Below, piece after piece: positions 38,741 to 50,955 of a DNA stretch of 64,000 nucleotides. The notes below the pieces were generated by a model, which saw nothing but the letters and a program-made list of their open reading frames with translations, ran no database searches and was not told the DNA's origin. The stretch covers positions 310,001-374,000 of the forward strand of contig JAMXBD010000170.1 of assembly GCA_024138025.1 (NCBI GenBank). Direction: 5' to 3'. Within the stretch, counting starts at the first letter, position 1. Every line of letters starts with the position of its first letter. Source of the DNA: Combretum micranthum. Lineage: Eukaryota; Streptophyta; Magnoliopsida; Myrtales; Combretaceae. A program made the translations under genes and the position numbers.

Positions 38741-39233
38741 TTAGCTTAAGGAGAAGCTTAGAGAATCAAGCTGAGTGCATTGTAAGCCAAGTGTGTTGGT
38801 AAGGACAAATTGTAACTTGATTGTTTTTTGATATAGTGGAACATACCGATGAGGAAGATCGGATCTCTAGCTTAATGCTGGAAGAGAGGACTGACGCTCA
38901 AGGCGGAACCTCTATAAATCGACTTTGCAATCTTCTCTACCCTATCTTTTAATTTCGTGCATTTTTATTTATTATTTATGCTGTAGATTAAACTCAGAGA
39001 GTCAATCAGAGAGTAACTGAAAATAATTTTTTAATCTTGCGAATTTGTTTTTACTTGAGTTCATTTGAGTTAATTTTTATTATTACGATCTTAAAACAAG
39101 TTCAATCATTTTCAAGTATGTCTTAAAGCCATTTCAAACTTGATTAACTAAGTGGGATTGTTTCTATATTGTTTTTGAATAAATTTTTTTATAACCAATT
39201 CACCCCCTCTTGGTTATTTTTTTGGGACCAACG
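38741..39233 (+). repeat. 3' LTR of the copia, second part
   Basis: It resumes exactly after the ggttg duplication with ttagcttaaggagaagc and matches the 5' LTR from about 14740 to its end (ttttgggaccaac). It includes the ctctataaatcg block near 38909. The terminal base is g rather than the expected a. Together with 22877-24056 the LTR is about 1.67 kb. Confidence 0.9.
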
Positions 39234-39854
39234 GTTTTTATTTTTTTCGGTTTTCAGTTTTGCTTTTGGTTTGTAACCACAAAAAATTGATGGTTAACAA
39301 TTAACCATTTCAATATTTATAAATTATTATATATATTACATATGCATATAATTATTTTTAAATATAATATACATATATACATATGATTTATATATACATA
39401 TCATTTACCTATGTTCATATTCCTTGGATTTTGATTACAATACTATTTGTCCTATGTTTGATGAGAGTCAATGTAGTAATTGATTTGGTTTGATTTTATT
39501 GATGATGATACATCCAAAGGTTTGTTTTTCCCCTTTTTCTTAATTTGATTTCCTTTTTATTTTTTCAGTTCTTATAATATATATAATAATTATAAAAAAA
39601 AAACTCTATGATAAAGGCTAAAAAATAAGGTTTGTTGAAATTATCAATTTCATTTGTTAAAACAATTACGTTAAATGGTTAAAAATCAAAAATCGAATAA
39701 ATTAACCAAATAAAACGGTTAACTGTTAAGGTGGTTAATAGTTTATAATGGATCGGTTAAGGATCAGGATATTAAAAAACTGAACATTATGGTTAAGTTT
39801 AAAAAATAGGGCTACGGACCGGTTAACCGATCCATAAACACCCTTAACGAGTAA

Positions 39855-40333
39855 GGGTCTTACCCATATTGGATCGGATCTAGTCCCAATGCACTTGGGT
39901 CCATACTATAACCCATCTAGTGAGGATTAAGATGGCATACGGTTAGCCCAATTACATTCTCAGTTACCACCATAGCCAAATCCATAGCTAGATCCATGGC
40001 CATAGCTAGATAGCCCCATATGTTCGGTAAGAACTGGGATCTAACCTACTAGGCTGGGTCCTGACCCATGGTTTGACCCATGTGGGTCTACACAGGTAAA
40101 AAAAAAAAAAGAAAAAGGAAAGTATAAAATAATATATGAATTATTTATAAAATATAAAGTTATAGGAAAATTATAAAAATAAATAGCAATTTTCAATTGA
40201 AAAATTATGTCTAAGTTTTATGTAGAGTTTCACTAAGAGAACAATTCCAATTTTAAATAATGTGGGACTTTTTTTTTCTTTTTCAACCTCTTTTAGGGTG
40301 TTACTACAATCCTACGTTGCTAATATATAAATG
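39855..40333. other. Intergenic spacer
   Basis: About 0.48 kb without a gene. The first half has repeated words such as gacccatg, gggtc and ccatagcta; the second half is AT-rich with an A-run at about 40099. Nothing recognisable. Confidence 0.5.
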
Positions 40334-42050
40334 TGTTGGTTTCTCTCAATATTGATTTTGATTATAACAAAAAGGATTAAGTAATTACTAACAATTTTAT
40401 TAAGTGTGAAGTACTTAAGTATAATCAAAGTTGGTTTATGAAAACATGTCCAAAAGAGATCCTACTCAGAAATTTATTAGAAAGTGTTTGGAAATATTTT
40501 TAAGACCAAATAGATAGTCAGAAGGTAACTTAGAAGGTAAAAACGTTGGTTTACAAAATTCATATAATGGTCAGAAGGTCAATCAGAGGGTAAATGTCTC
40601 TATGAACAAATTTCACGAACACACTTCAAGAAATTAGATATTCTATGATTTTTTATGGATTTGAACACCCAGATCCAAAGTTGAATGTATTTGGGTAGTA
40701 CATTCAAATATGTTCCACTAAATTGGTTCAATGTCCATGGGGATTCGTGTTCTATTGAATTAAAAGTTTTATTCTTGAAGATTTAATATTTTGATAGCAA
40801 TGATATTCAAGAACGATGTCAAGACAAGTCCAAGATACGTTTCAAATCTATCATGAGAAATTATCTGGTAAATCTATAAGATATCAAGGTCGTATTTCAA
40901 CAAAATTAAGGAATTCAGATTCATAAAGACAACAAGGATATGGGTAAGTTTTTTAAGGAATACAAATATGTTTCAAGAGAAGAATATCAGAAGTGAAGAA
41001 GTCATATATCTATCCTAAATATTCGTCTACAAGATAATGATTATTTTTCAAATTATTTTAGCTGTTGCACGATATCAGGTCTGTTGCACGATATCAGGTC
41101 TTCAAAGATTACGATAACAACAATTACAATATTAGGGAACATATCATCTTCCAGTTTTATCTCTTAGAAGTTCAAATTTTGAAGCACGAAATATCAGCAA
41201 GGTTTATCCTTTTAATTCCGTTATAGAGGTTCAGAAAATATTAGAAACAAAGTTATCTTTTCTTAGCCGTTGGGAATGAAGAATATATATAACAAACAGA
41301 GATTCAAATACATCATCTAAGTGAAAAAGAACAAGCATAGAAAGCTGCGAATTTCATTGAGCCAAATATTGTTATTCTATATTGTCTTCCTTATACCGAA
41401 TTTGAGAGGAACCTTTTTAATCTTTATTCCTCAGTTGATTTTGATTTGTACTTTGTATGAGATTGAGAGTTACAAGTAGGCTCAGTAGATTGATTGTTAG
41501 TTTGAGTAAAGCTTGGAAAATTAAGTTGAGTGCATTATAGCCAAGTGCTTTGGCAAAGAAATCTTGTAAATCATTGGTTGTTGATTGGATAGTGGAACAT
41601 ACCGATATGGAATACTGGGTCCCCGGCTTGGTGCTGGAAAAGAGGACTGATACTCGAGGCGAAACCTCTATAAATCGATTTTGTACTCTCTTCTCTCTTA
41701 TCTCTCTTTATTTCGTGCATAATTAATTATTTTTATTAGCTGTGTTATATGCTTAGAAAGTAAATCAGAGAGTAACTTGAATATATTTTCTTAAGTAGAG
41801 AGTAGATCAGAAAATAAAACTGGGAGTTTAACTTTGAAATTATTGTTTGATCTTTTGTGGGTTTGAGTAAAAGCTTTTGATCCGAATTTTGTTCAAAGAT
41901 ATTAGTTATTAAATCTATTGTTTTAAAGAAAGTTTTAGAGCCGTTAAAGTTGAGTAACTAAGTGGTGTGAATTTGTTTGAAATTTTGAAAAGTAAAATTT
42001 ATATTAATAACCAATTCACCCCCCTCTTAGTTATTCTTTTAGGACCAACA
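40334..42050 (+). mobile_element. Solo LTR of a Sirevirus-like copia family (+ orientation)
   Basis: Starts tgttggtttctc, contains gattataacaaaaagg near the start and ctctataaatcg near 41665, and ends cttttaggaccaaca. It is 1717 bp long, flanked by the perfect 5-bp duplication aaatg (40329-40333 and 42051-42055). There is no internal coding sequence, so it is a clean solo LTR. It shares layout and several blocks with the copia LTRs in the nest but is clearly diverged. Confidence 0.92.
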
Positions 42051-42055
42051 AAATG

Positions 42056-44848
42056 TACATCCTTAATTATTTTATGTAAAAATGTGATAATGATTATAAT
42101 TTTTGTTACAAGTTTCAATTTTTAATTTGAATAAAAGTTTTAATTTTCTAATTTATTTATAAAATATATAAAAGTTGCCAATTTGACCTAGACCATACTT
42201 AACGAGTCCTTAGTTCATGACCTATCCTACCCTAAGGCAAAGCTGTTCTAGGTCTTAAAATTTAGGTCTTGGATCTAGTTTGGGCCATGGAGATGTTTAG
42301 CCACAGCCACAACCATAACAACAAGAGGGGGGAGTATATGGCACTAATAGTTACTATTTTATATGATTGGTTTTATGTATTACTTAAATAAATTAATTAT
42401 CTGAACTAGATTTACCATATTAACACTTTACTATTCCATGCATTGTGTTATGATCCCCCTCCTACAAATTAAAAGATTGAGATGCAATCTTAATGAGTTT
42501 GTGGAAGTGGAACTTAGTGGTTGTTTGTGAAGTATGGGGTTAGTATACGTGTTGTGGAGTATTGACTATCTGCTGGAAAGTTTGTTTTTAAAATGGAATT
42601 GTAGGCATGGTGATATAACTTTTATATTTAGGTTGATTTACAAATGCATCAAGTGGAAGAAATATAGTTAATTAAAATTATGACTCCATTTTGTTGAAAT
42701 CGTGACTCTCACAACAAAACAAAATAGTGACCTTAAGCCTCGAATTCAAGTGTGATACTTTTAAAAGTTGTTTCTGAATCTTTTGATTTTTAGATTTTTT
42801 GGAATTTTTTTCCTTTTTCCAAGTGAAAGATATAAGAGATTTATGTTATATTTTATAAATTTTTGAAGGACTTTTCATTAATAATATATTAATAAAATAA
42901 TATGTAATATTTTTATATTTATTTATATGTTTGTATATGCTAGTTCTACATTTTATTGTAATTAGTTTTATATTATATTTTTCATGTTTATCAGAGATGT
43001 TATTATATCTAAAATGAAATATAACTAGATGTAATAATACGGTGTATATATAGTGTATATATATATATATGATCGATAATAAATGTATATATATTACATT
43101 ATATAACTAGATGTAGTAATTCTATTTTTTATACTATTTTTTTATATTATATATAATATTGTTAAAATATTTTATGTTTAATGATTATTTTATCCTTTTA
43201 TAGAGATTATTATGTGTAAGATATTATGTAAATATAAGTACAAATTATATATAATGAATATATTAAATAATATAAATATAAAAATTTATATCTAATAATA
43301 TATATACATATATTAAGTATATTATTTAACATGATTTATTTCATGTTATATATATTATAATTTTATATTATTGAAATAATTTGTATTTCTAAACAGCATA
43401 CTGTAAAAAAAAAACTAAATAATATAATTTTTTATAAAATGCAATATAAATAATATAATGAATAAATATACAAATAACAAAAAAAAAAACTAAATCTTTA
43501 TTTTATGTTGTTTCATGCATATTATATTATTGTTTCATATTATTTTATCAAGTTGTACTAAAAAACTATTATGTGAAAAATATTACATAATAGTTATAAA
43601 GATAATTTATACAAGATATAAATATTTGTAACAATTTTTTAAAATATTATTTATTCATTTATACTTTATAAAATATTAATATGAAATATGTCGATAAATA
43701 AATCTTTTACATAAATAAAAATTATATAATATTTATTTTTAGATAGTACAATATTAAATATATTTTATAGATATATTATATAATAAAATTAATTTGCATA
43801 TATATTATGAGTCCCTATTATATAGTACATATTTATATATATTATATATAATACATATAACTAAAAGAATATTATCAACACATATTTGATGATATATGCA
43901 TATTCATAATAATTTAGTTACGGAGAGATGTAACAAAGTTTGAAAAGAAGAAGGTGGTGCTAATGTATTTTCTATAGATAAACTTTTCACAAAAGAAAAT
44001 TTGTCCCAAAAATTGCAACACTTGTCCTAATTTTTGTAATTACAACTTCATTGCAAATCTATTGTTAATTTATGCTTTTAAAAACACAAGTTTTCCATCG
44101 CGAAAGTATATCTTTAAAGGTTAATGTTTAAGTAATATTTAGTGGATAATTGTGAATAAAATCTAATGATATAAACTGGATTGAACTATTTTACCCTATT
44201 CGTTTCACCAATATAGCGAGGGACAAGTTAAGCGATAGTATCCCCATAAATTTTTAAAAGCTATGTTTAACCTTGAACAAATTGTATGATGGGACTCCAT
44301 GGACTTCGAAAGTAATAATGAAAATTATAAACGTAATAGCAAATCCTGCATATGCTATCATTGGAGTCAATGAAGCAAATAATTGAGAATTGATTCATCA
44401 TGTTATCCAAAGAAAGTGAAACTAACCAAAATTTTCAAATTAACGGCCAATAATGTTGATACGATTGACATTGACATAATAGAAATATTTTGTTTATTAC
44501 AGAGGATTCCTTGAATGCCTAAAATAGAGACGGTTAAGGAAAATATGAAATATTCAATAGGAATCATTTGTATAACATAGAATTTAAATGAAAAAATCCC
44601 AGGACATCAGATATTATTAAGGGCTAATATCTCGACAGCACCTTACGAATTTTATTTTTTTAGCAATGACGTAGTCCAAGTGGCTTAGATGTTTTTTATT
44701 TCTTTGGTAGAGGGCTAAAAATTATTTTTTATTGAATATATGAATATGTTGTTAGGTGATAAGTCTTAAGAAACTCGGTTCTTATCTTGGAATGATAAAA
44801 AAAGATTTGATATGATGAACTTAGAGTAAGACTAGTTAGAACTAGTTT
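42056..44848. other. Very AT-rich intergenic DNA
   Basis: About 2.8 kb with no gene. From about 42790 to 43920 it is almost pure A/T with many tatata runs and poly(A) tracts. Possible roles such as matrix attachment are speculative. Nothing else recognisable. Confidence 0.7.
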
Positions 44849-44853
44849 GTTTT

Positions 44854-46690
44854 TGTTAGTCTCAAAAGAATAACAAGGGGAGATAAACTGGTTATTTAAT
44901 AAAAATTTTACTTTTTTAGAAAGTCAACCAAATTCACACTACTTAGTTAATCAAATTATAATGGCTTTTAAACTCACTTGCAAAAAACAAACTTAACCAC
45001 CAATAACTTTAATCAAAATTTGGATAAAACAAGTTTATTTAAGTTGAGCAAATGTTTAAAGTTGAGCTTCCTAATTACTCTCTGAGTTAGTCTTTGATTA
45101 GAAAATAAACTTCCGGCTACTCTTTGATTTAGTCTCTGAGTATAGGATGTAGCAAAAGCAAACAACTAAATATGCATGGAATTAAAGAGATAAGGTAGAG
45201 AAGAATGCAAAGTTGATTTATAGAGGTTCCGCCTCGAGCGTCAACCCTCTCTTCCAACTCTAAGCTGGGACCCGGTATTCTACACTGGTATGTTCCACTA
45301 TCTAATCAAGAAATAAGAGTACAAGCTTGTTCAACTACAATGAACTTCAATCACTCTAGTCAGCTTATCTAGCTTTATTCAAGCTATTTACTGATCAACA
45401 GAGAAATAATGTCACTCTCACTCCTTTTGTAATCTCTCACAAGAAAACTAAAGCAATGAGGAATAAAGAAATAAAGATTTCCTCTCGGTTTTAGTACAAC
45501 GATGACAATAGAGTAATAGTGATTAGCACAGAAGTCAGCTGTAGAGTTCATATAAAGGTGGAGCTGATTATTATTGTTATATCAAAGTTCCCCCTTTTTC
45601 TTCTATTTAACCTTCTGCTAGAAGTATCTTCAACGGTTAGGATAGGATAAGCTTCATGCCCGATATTACTCCTTTGAAACGCCTGCTTCGTTTAAATAAG
45701 ATAAGAAATTGAATGTAGATGATCTTGTTCTGATTTTTATGTGTCTGCTGGAGATATTAACCTTGTTGTGGATAGGTCTTGAAGATTTAAACTTTATTAA
45801 TTCAAATCATCCTCTAAAAATAACTCATTAAAATCCTTTGAAGATAGGACAAAACCTCACTCTTCATTATCTTCCTCAAATTCAAACATTTCCAGCTTGT
45901 AAAGGTAAATTTGATTATTGATGAAGATCCAATAAATTTCATCTACTTAAAGATAAACATCTTCTGATATTATTCAATTTGAAAAATAGATTTGTATCCC
46001 ATATCTTTGCAGCCCATAAATCTTGTGATTTTTAAATCCTCTAACTGTCTTTAGCTCTCGTGATTTTGAGTTCTTCTTGTTGTCTTTAAACTTCGTGATT
46101 TTGGATTCATTGTCTTGTTAAAACACGGCTTAAAAGACAAAGATCAGCATTATGATAGTCTTGAACTGATTTTCCAGCTTGTAAAATGAAATTGATCTTG
46201 AATGTCTTGAAAGGTTGAACTTAAACATGTTGTCAAAAGTTAAAAACTTAAGAGTAATCCTTAATCCAATAATAGCTTGAATCCTCATGGATATTTAAAC
46301 CAACTATGTGGAATATAATTGAATGTATTACCAAAATACATTCAACTTTGGAGCTGGGTATTCAAATTCATAAAGAATTATAGAAAATCCAATTTCTTCA
46401 TATCTATTCATGAAACTCGCATAGGAAGTTTTACTCTTTGATTTACCTTCTGATAGTTATAAATGTCTTGTAAACCAACGATTTACCGTATTTTGATTAT
46501 TCATTTGTTCTTGAAAAGCTTTCCGAATACTTTCTAAAAGACTTTATAAGTTGAATCTCTTTTGAAAAACATTTTCATAAACCAACTTTGATCATCCTTA
46601 AATTTAAGCATCGCACACTTAATAAATTTGTTAGTGATCACTTAATTCTTTTTGTTATGATCAAAACCAATATTAAAGAAAAAACCAACA
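44854..46690 (-). mobile_element. Solo LTR of a Sirevirus-like copia family (inverted)
   Basis: Starts tgttagtctcaaaagaa and ends aaaaaaccaaca, the reverse of the start and end of the solo LTR at 40334. It is 1837 bp long, flanked by the 5-bp duplication gtttt (44849-44853 and 46691-46695). A reversed TATA block (gatttatagaggttccg) lies near 45213. It has no interior. Confidence 0.92.
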
Positions 46691-46695
46691 GTTTT

Positions 46696-49515
46696 ATTCC
46701 AACTCTTCTCAAAATGGCTTACGTGCTGAAAAAGACTCATTTCAGCCTTTGGTTGTCAAACCTATGTAACAAATAATAATGTGCTCAAACCTTATATTCA
46801 TGAATTTGTTAAATATGCCATTGTAACGTCAGATTTCTAGCTCAAAAGATAAAATATTATTGTATTATCAAGAACACATTTTGTTGATCACCATTTGTAA
46901 GATAAAATACTTATCTTTTAATCATCTTTTTTTTTTTTTTTATCATTATAATGGAGGAGGAGGTAATTAAACCTAGTCTCTTTTACTTGATGGGTCAAGG
47001 GAGATGCCACTATGCTATAAGGTCACTGGCTATTCCTTAATCACTCTTAATGTGTCATTCATGTCATTTAGTATGAGACTTACACAATATACAAGTGGCT
47101 AATCTATTTGAATCTCTACACATTTTTGTTTTTAATCTCCTGAAGCCGTGTGTAGAGGGTATTTGTGTCCATTGTTGTAGAAATCTTCAAGTCTTTTACT
47201 AGTTTTGTAGCTATTTAAGATTGAGTTATTACAATTTCAGTTTCAATAAGGATGCTTCTATTCTAGATACTTCCCTTCAAATATTCTTGTTCGTAGTAAT
47301 GTTAAACCTCTGAATGAATGGTGCATAACCCTTGCTCTTGGAAGATAGGTGGGCATGGGAGCGTTCATCGAAGCTAGTCCCTCTTCAGTAGGGAGTAGCA
47401 CCCTTTTAGAGTAAGAACCCCTTTAGTAAGCCTTCTATAAGGGCCTTAATTGTAAGGTGACACATACGGGGAGAAGTGTTATACCCTAAGCGATTAAGTT
47501 ATGCATGGAATATAAAAAAAAAGGTGGATTATAAAGTTAAATTTACAAATATTAGATAATAAAATCCATTAATTGGCCTAACCAATAACTGTTTTTGTAC
47601 TGGATTATTACATTTTATTAACCCCTTAATAATTTATAGATGCTTTGTAGATTTAAGTTCAAATGTTAAAGAATAATACGGGTCACAAAAAGATATAAAG
47701 GTAAGTTACTCGGGGCAATTTCAAAATTCAACCAATTTAATCTCCGATTGGTTATATTTTAAACAATCTAAAAAATTATGATATTAATTAAAGTTGGTAA
47801 CTTTAATTACATAGATTTGTAAATTCATGAAAAGTTTCTAATTTTCCTTCCTACTTCATAAGCATACATGATCATTCACAAAACTATATTTTCGTAATTT
47901 TCTTCATATTAATTTTTTTTTAAATTGCCTTAAATTTCATAAAAGCTACGATATTTTATGAACGACTTGCTTTATCACAAGAATCATCAGAGCATGTGAA
48001 ATGGAACTTTTTTTTTTCTCTCTCTTCTTTCTTCTCTCTCTCTTTTCCCAACAAACATGTAAATGGACTTGTTATAGGAAAGGTATAACTTGCACATACT
48101 TCTTTTAAAATCTTTTAAAATTGTAAAGACCTTCTACCTCTTAAAAGGTCAACACCATGTGAACCTTAAAACCCATTTTTTATGGAGTCAAGATGCTGAC
48201 CTTTTAAAAGGTAAAGAGTGTCTGTATAATTTATTATAAATAATAAGTTTAGGTTTTAAGAGATTTAAGTATTCACTCTTTTAAAGGTAAGGATCCATGC
48301 AATTTTAATTTAATTTAGGTGATGTCCATGTAATTTATCAAATAAAAAAAAGTATAATTATCATCTTTTGGCACCTAAACCTTGCCTATTTTGAAATTAA
48401 CTATTTGAAGTTTGAAACTTTTAATTTAGTAGCTAAACTTTATCCATTATTATAATTAACTACCTAAAATTTACCTATTTGTATAATTAATTTCCTAATC
48501 TTGCTCAAATCTTGTAATTAGCTACCTAAACTTTGATTATTTTTGCAATTATCTACCTCATTTTGCTGCTATATATGAACTTAAGTAGTTTGTCAATAGT
48601 GCATGGACAAAGTTTAGATATTAAATATAACATTTATGGAAAAAAAATTGATGCATAATTTCGCAAAGTTATGATCTAACTAGGCCATAAATTGCTAATT
48701 TTACTTAGATTTTTCGAAATGATTTTTTGTTTAGGGCATTACTGATAATAAATACCTAAACAAGATCAAATTGAAAATGATTATTAGTATATAGTTTCAA
48801 AATCAAGACTTATACACAGCATATGCAAATATATATACACCACACATATATCGCAATTAGATGGCGCCATAGATGTTGAATCATACATGTATCACATTTC
48901 AGAGTCACAATACACATAGGTCATTGTGGTGGTGCTGAGATTGTGATGTTAGTGGTTGTTGTAGTGGAGGAGCTGGTGTTAGGTTATTTCTGTGGAGAGA
49001 TGAAAAGGATTGTGGTGGTGCAAGTGGCAGAGAGATGGCTGCTGTCGGAAAAAGGGTTATAGCAACCATAAGCTGCCAGAGATCCAGGAGGCGTACTGGT
49101 CTCCTATAACAGATGCAAATGAGACTAGAGAGAAAAGAGGAGTTGTGTGTGTGCGCTCAAGTGGCCGAGAAACAGTTGCTACCGGAAAATGGGCTCTAGC
49201 AGCCATGAGCTGCTGGAGGTCCGGGAGTCGTACTGGTCTTCCATAACTGATATTTGTGGTTTTGTGACCAAAATTTTAGGAGTTTTAACCATGGTTGAAG
49301 TGATAAAGGCATATCTCTAAAAATTATCGAGAGGTGAATGTTTGCTTCATTTTTCTATCTATTTGGGATCCGCTAAATATTTTGTATCGGAATATTTAGC
49401 AACGGTAAAATTGTAAAAAGATGAAAAATGTAAGTATATGGAAGCTTCTATGATTTCGTCATAAACGTCAAAATAAATGAATATTAACTATTATAGTAGT
49501 TCAATCATGATTGCA
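46696..49515. other. Intergenic DNA
   Basis: About 2.8 kb with no convincing gene. It holds poly(T) and ct-rich tracts (46928-46940 and about 48008-48050), a degenerate repeat block of about 48-bp units built on aattaactacctaaa (about 48370-48560), and the 137-bp-period duplication listed below. A short open frame at 49010-49246 is explained by that duplication and shows no known protein. Confidence 0.5.
49021..49247. repeat. Diverged tandem duplication, 137-bp period
   Basis: The 90 bases at 49021-49110 (starting caagtggcagag) recur at 49158-49247 (starting caagtggccgag) with the same offset, 137, at both ends, so there is no net indel. The copies share cggaaaa, agctgc and gtactggtc blocks with many substitutions. 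More GC-rich than the surroundings; origin unknown. Confidence 0.8.
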
Positions 49516-50487
49516 TAGGGGTGGGCAAAAAAACCAACTGAACCGAACCGAATCAAACCAAACCAAACTGAAAATATGGTTTTTATTAACAATTTGGTTT
49601 AAAAATTTTTCAATCTAAACCAATCTGTAAATTTATGGTTTGGTTTCAAAGGTAAACAAAATTAATCTGTAAAACCGAACCAACCATTTTAAAGAAATAT
49701 AATAATGTTTTACTGATAAGTTATAACTATAGATTTTTTTTATGATGATAGATTATAGGTCATATATGTTCATATGATTTCATTTTATATTTATCGTTTG
49801 GTGAACATTGATTAAAATCAACTTGTTCATTTCTATTTTTTTTTTTAGGCTCATGATATATATATATATATTTGTTAATGATGAACTATTTTTTTAATAG
49901 TTTTTAACTTTATGAAGTATGAATTTATTTATTTAGTTATAAACTCTTATTATGTATTAATTATTTAGTGTATTTTGTCATTAGATCATTTTATTCGTTG
50001 ATGAATTTTGTTGATAAATGATTTTTTTTATTTTGACTAAATTTATTGGTATATAGTTGACTTGATGATTCTATTAAAAATTATAAATTATGACTTACTA
50101 TATATTGGTTAATGAATATATTTTATTGGTGGATAACTAATTGCATAGAGAACTATATATTAAAAGTATGTGAATTCATAAAGTATTTGGTAGTGGTTTA
50201 TAATATAAACTTTGTAAGCTGATATAAATATTTAAGTATCTATACAAATGTAAAAAAAAAAAAAAAACTAGAATAAAAAAAAAAATAGTTAGAATCTTGA
50301 TTTAATATGTAATCCAAACTGAATCAAACTGTTGTTTAATGGTTTAGAAAATTTCTAATCCGAATCAAAACGTTAGTTAATGGTTTGGTTTGGGATGGAA
50401 AAAAAATTTAAACCGTGAGTTATGATTTAATTTGGTTTTAGGAAAAACCAAACCGAACCGAACCAAACCAATCCATGCCTACCCCTA
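49516..50487. mobile_element. hAT-like MITE with aaccgaacc subterminal repeats
   Basis: Left end taggggtgggca, right end tgcctacccccta-like (tgcctacccta type; positions 50476-50487), an inverted pair with one mismatch over 12 bases. Both subterminal regions carry arrays of aaccgaaccaaacc type, oriented as inverted repeats, and the interior is AT-rich. The element is 972 bp with no transposase. The flanking 8-mers (tgattgca and cagttgga) match at only four positions, so the target duplication is lost or the ends are slightly misplaced. It resembles the outer element at 13483-39846. Confidence 0.7.
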
Positions 50488-50955
50488 CAGTTGGATATAG
50501 TGTGAGTCGTTGGATAGTCAATGGGACCAATCCCGTCAAAATTAATGATGGGATCATAGAATTTCCCTAAGTACATATATGCTTCTATCATATTATAAAA
50601 TTATGTGCCTAAAAATTCTTTATAAACTTGGAATTTATCATTTAATCAATTTATTTTTACAAAGATAACAATTAAAAATTTCCTTTTCCGATATATAATA
50701 TATATATATTTTCAAATTCTATTTCTTATAAGCATGAGAATTTCACTTATTAATTCTCATACTCCAATCATCATATTCTTCATGATTACAAAACAAAAAT
50801 AAATAAGACACCGGATTATAGTTTTTCAAATACCATATTATAAATAGATTTAGATTTGATACATAGCACATGCATATAAGATAAAAACCAAAAAGGAAAA
50901 GAAAAATTCTAAACCAATCGAAAAACATCTTCCAAGAGTCTAAAGGGCCTACTAT

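Larger units (their letters stand above)
13592..39233 (+). mobile_element. Sirevirus-like Ty1/copia LTR retrotransposon (interrupted)
   Basis: Two LTRs (13592-15234, and 22877-24056 continued at 38741-39233) flank a 7.6-kb interior, about 11 kb in total without the insertions. The 5-bp target duplication is gtttt (13587-13591 and 39234-39238). Domain order is gag, protease, integrase, reverse transcriptase, RNase H, which is copia order. Placement near the SIRE/Sirevirus lineage is inferred from its length, the protease/integrase sequence style, a further coding region after pol, and several polypurine tracts before the 3' LTR. Coding is broken by many stops, so the copy is not autonomous. 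Confidence 0.9.
13483..39846. mobile_element. hAT-like non-autonomous element, outermost layer of the nest
   Basis: The left end reads taggggtgtgt and the right end acaccctta, imperfect terminal inverted repeats. They are flanked by acgagtga (13475-13482) and acgagtaa (39847-39854), an 8-bp target duplication matching at 7 of 8 positions, the size made by hAT transposases. Only 13483-13591 and about 39239-39846 belong to the element (about 0.7 kb); the rest is the inserted copia. Its subterminal parts carry aaccgaacc and ggttaacc motifs. No transposase is present. Confidence 0.75.

Noticed and set aside
38362..38802. 146-codon open frame
   Set aside because: It crosses the junction between the inverted solo LTR and the copia 3' LTR, so it is an accidental fusion of two LTR sequences.
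42790..43920. Possible replication origin or matrix attachment region in extremely AT-rich DNA
   Set aside because: Composition alone is not evidence; no defined motif set supports it.
46588..46776. 62-codon open frame
   Set aside because: It crosses the right end of the inverted solo LTR at 46690 into flanking DNA.
48370..48560. CRISPR-like or satellite array of about 48-bp units
   Set aside because: Units are degenerate and few, with no regular spacers; this is plant intergenic repeat decay.
49010..49246. Open frame of 78 codons
   Set aside because: It spans the 137-bp-period duplication and shows no domain or splice context; repeats explain the openness.
49508..50495. 8-bp target duplication for the second hAT-like MITE
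   Set aside because: The flanking 8-mers agree at only four positions, no better than chance allows.
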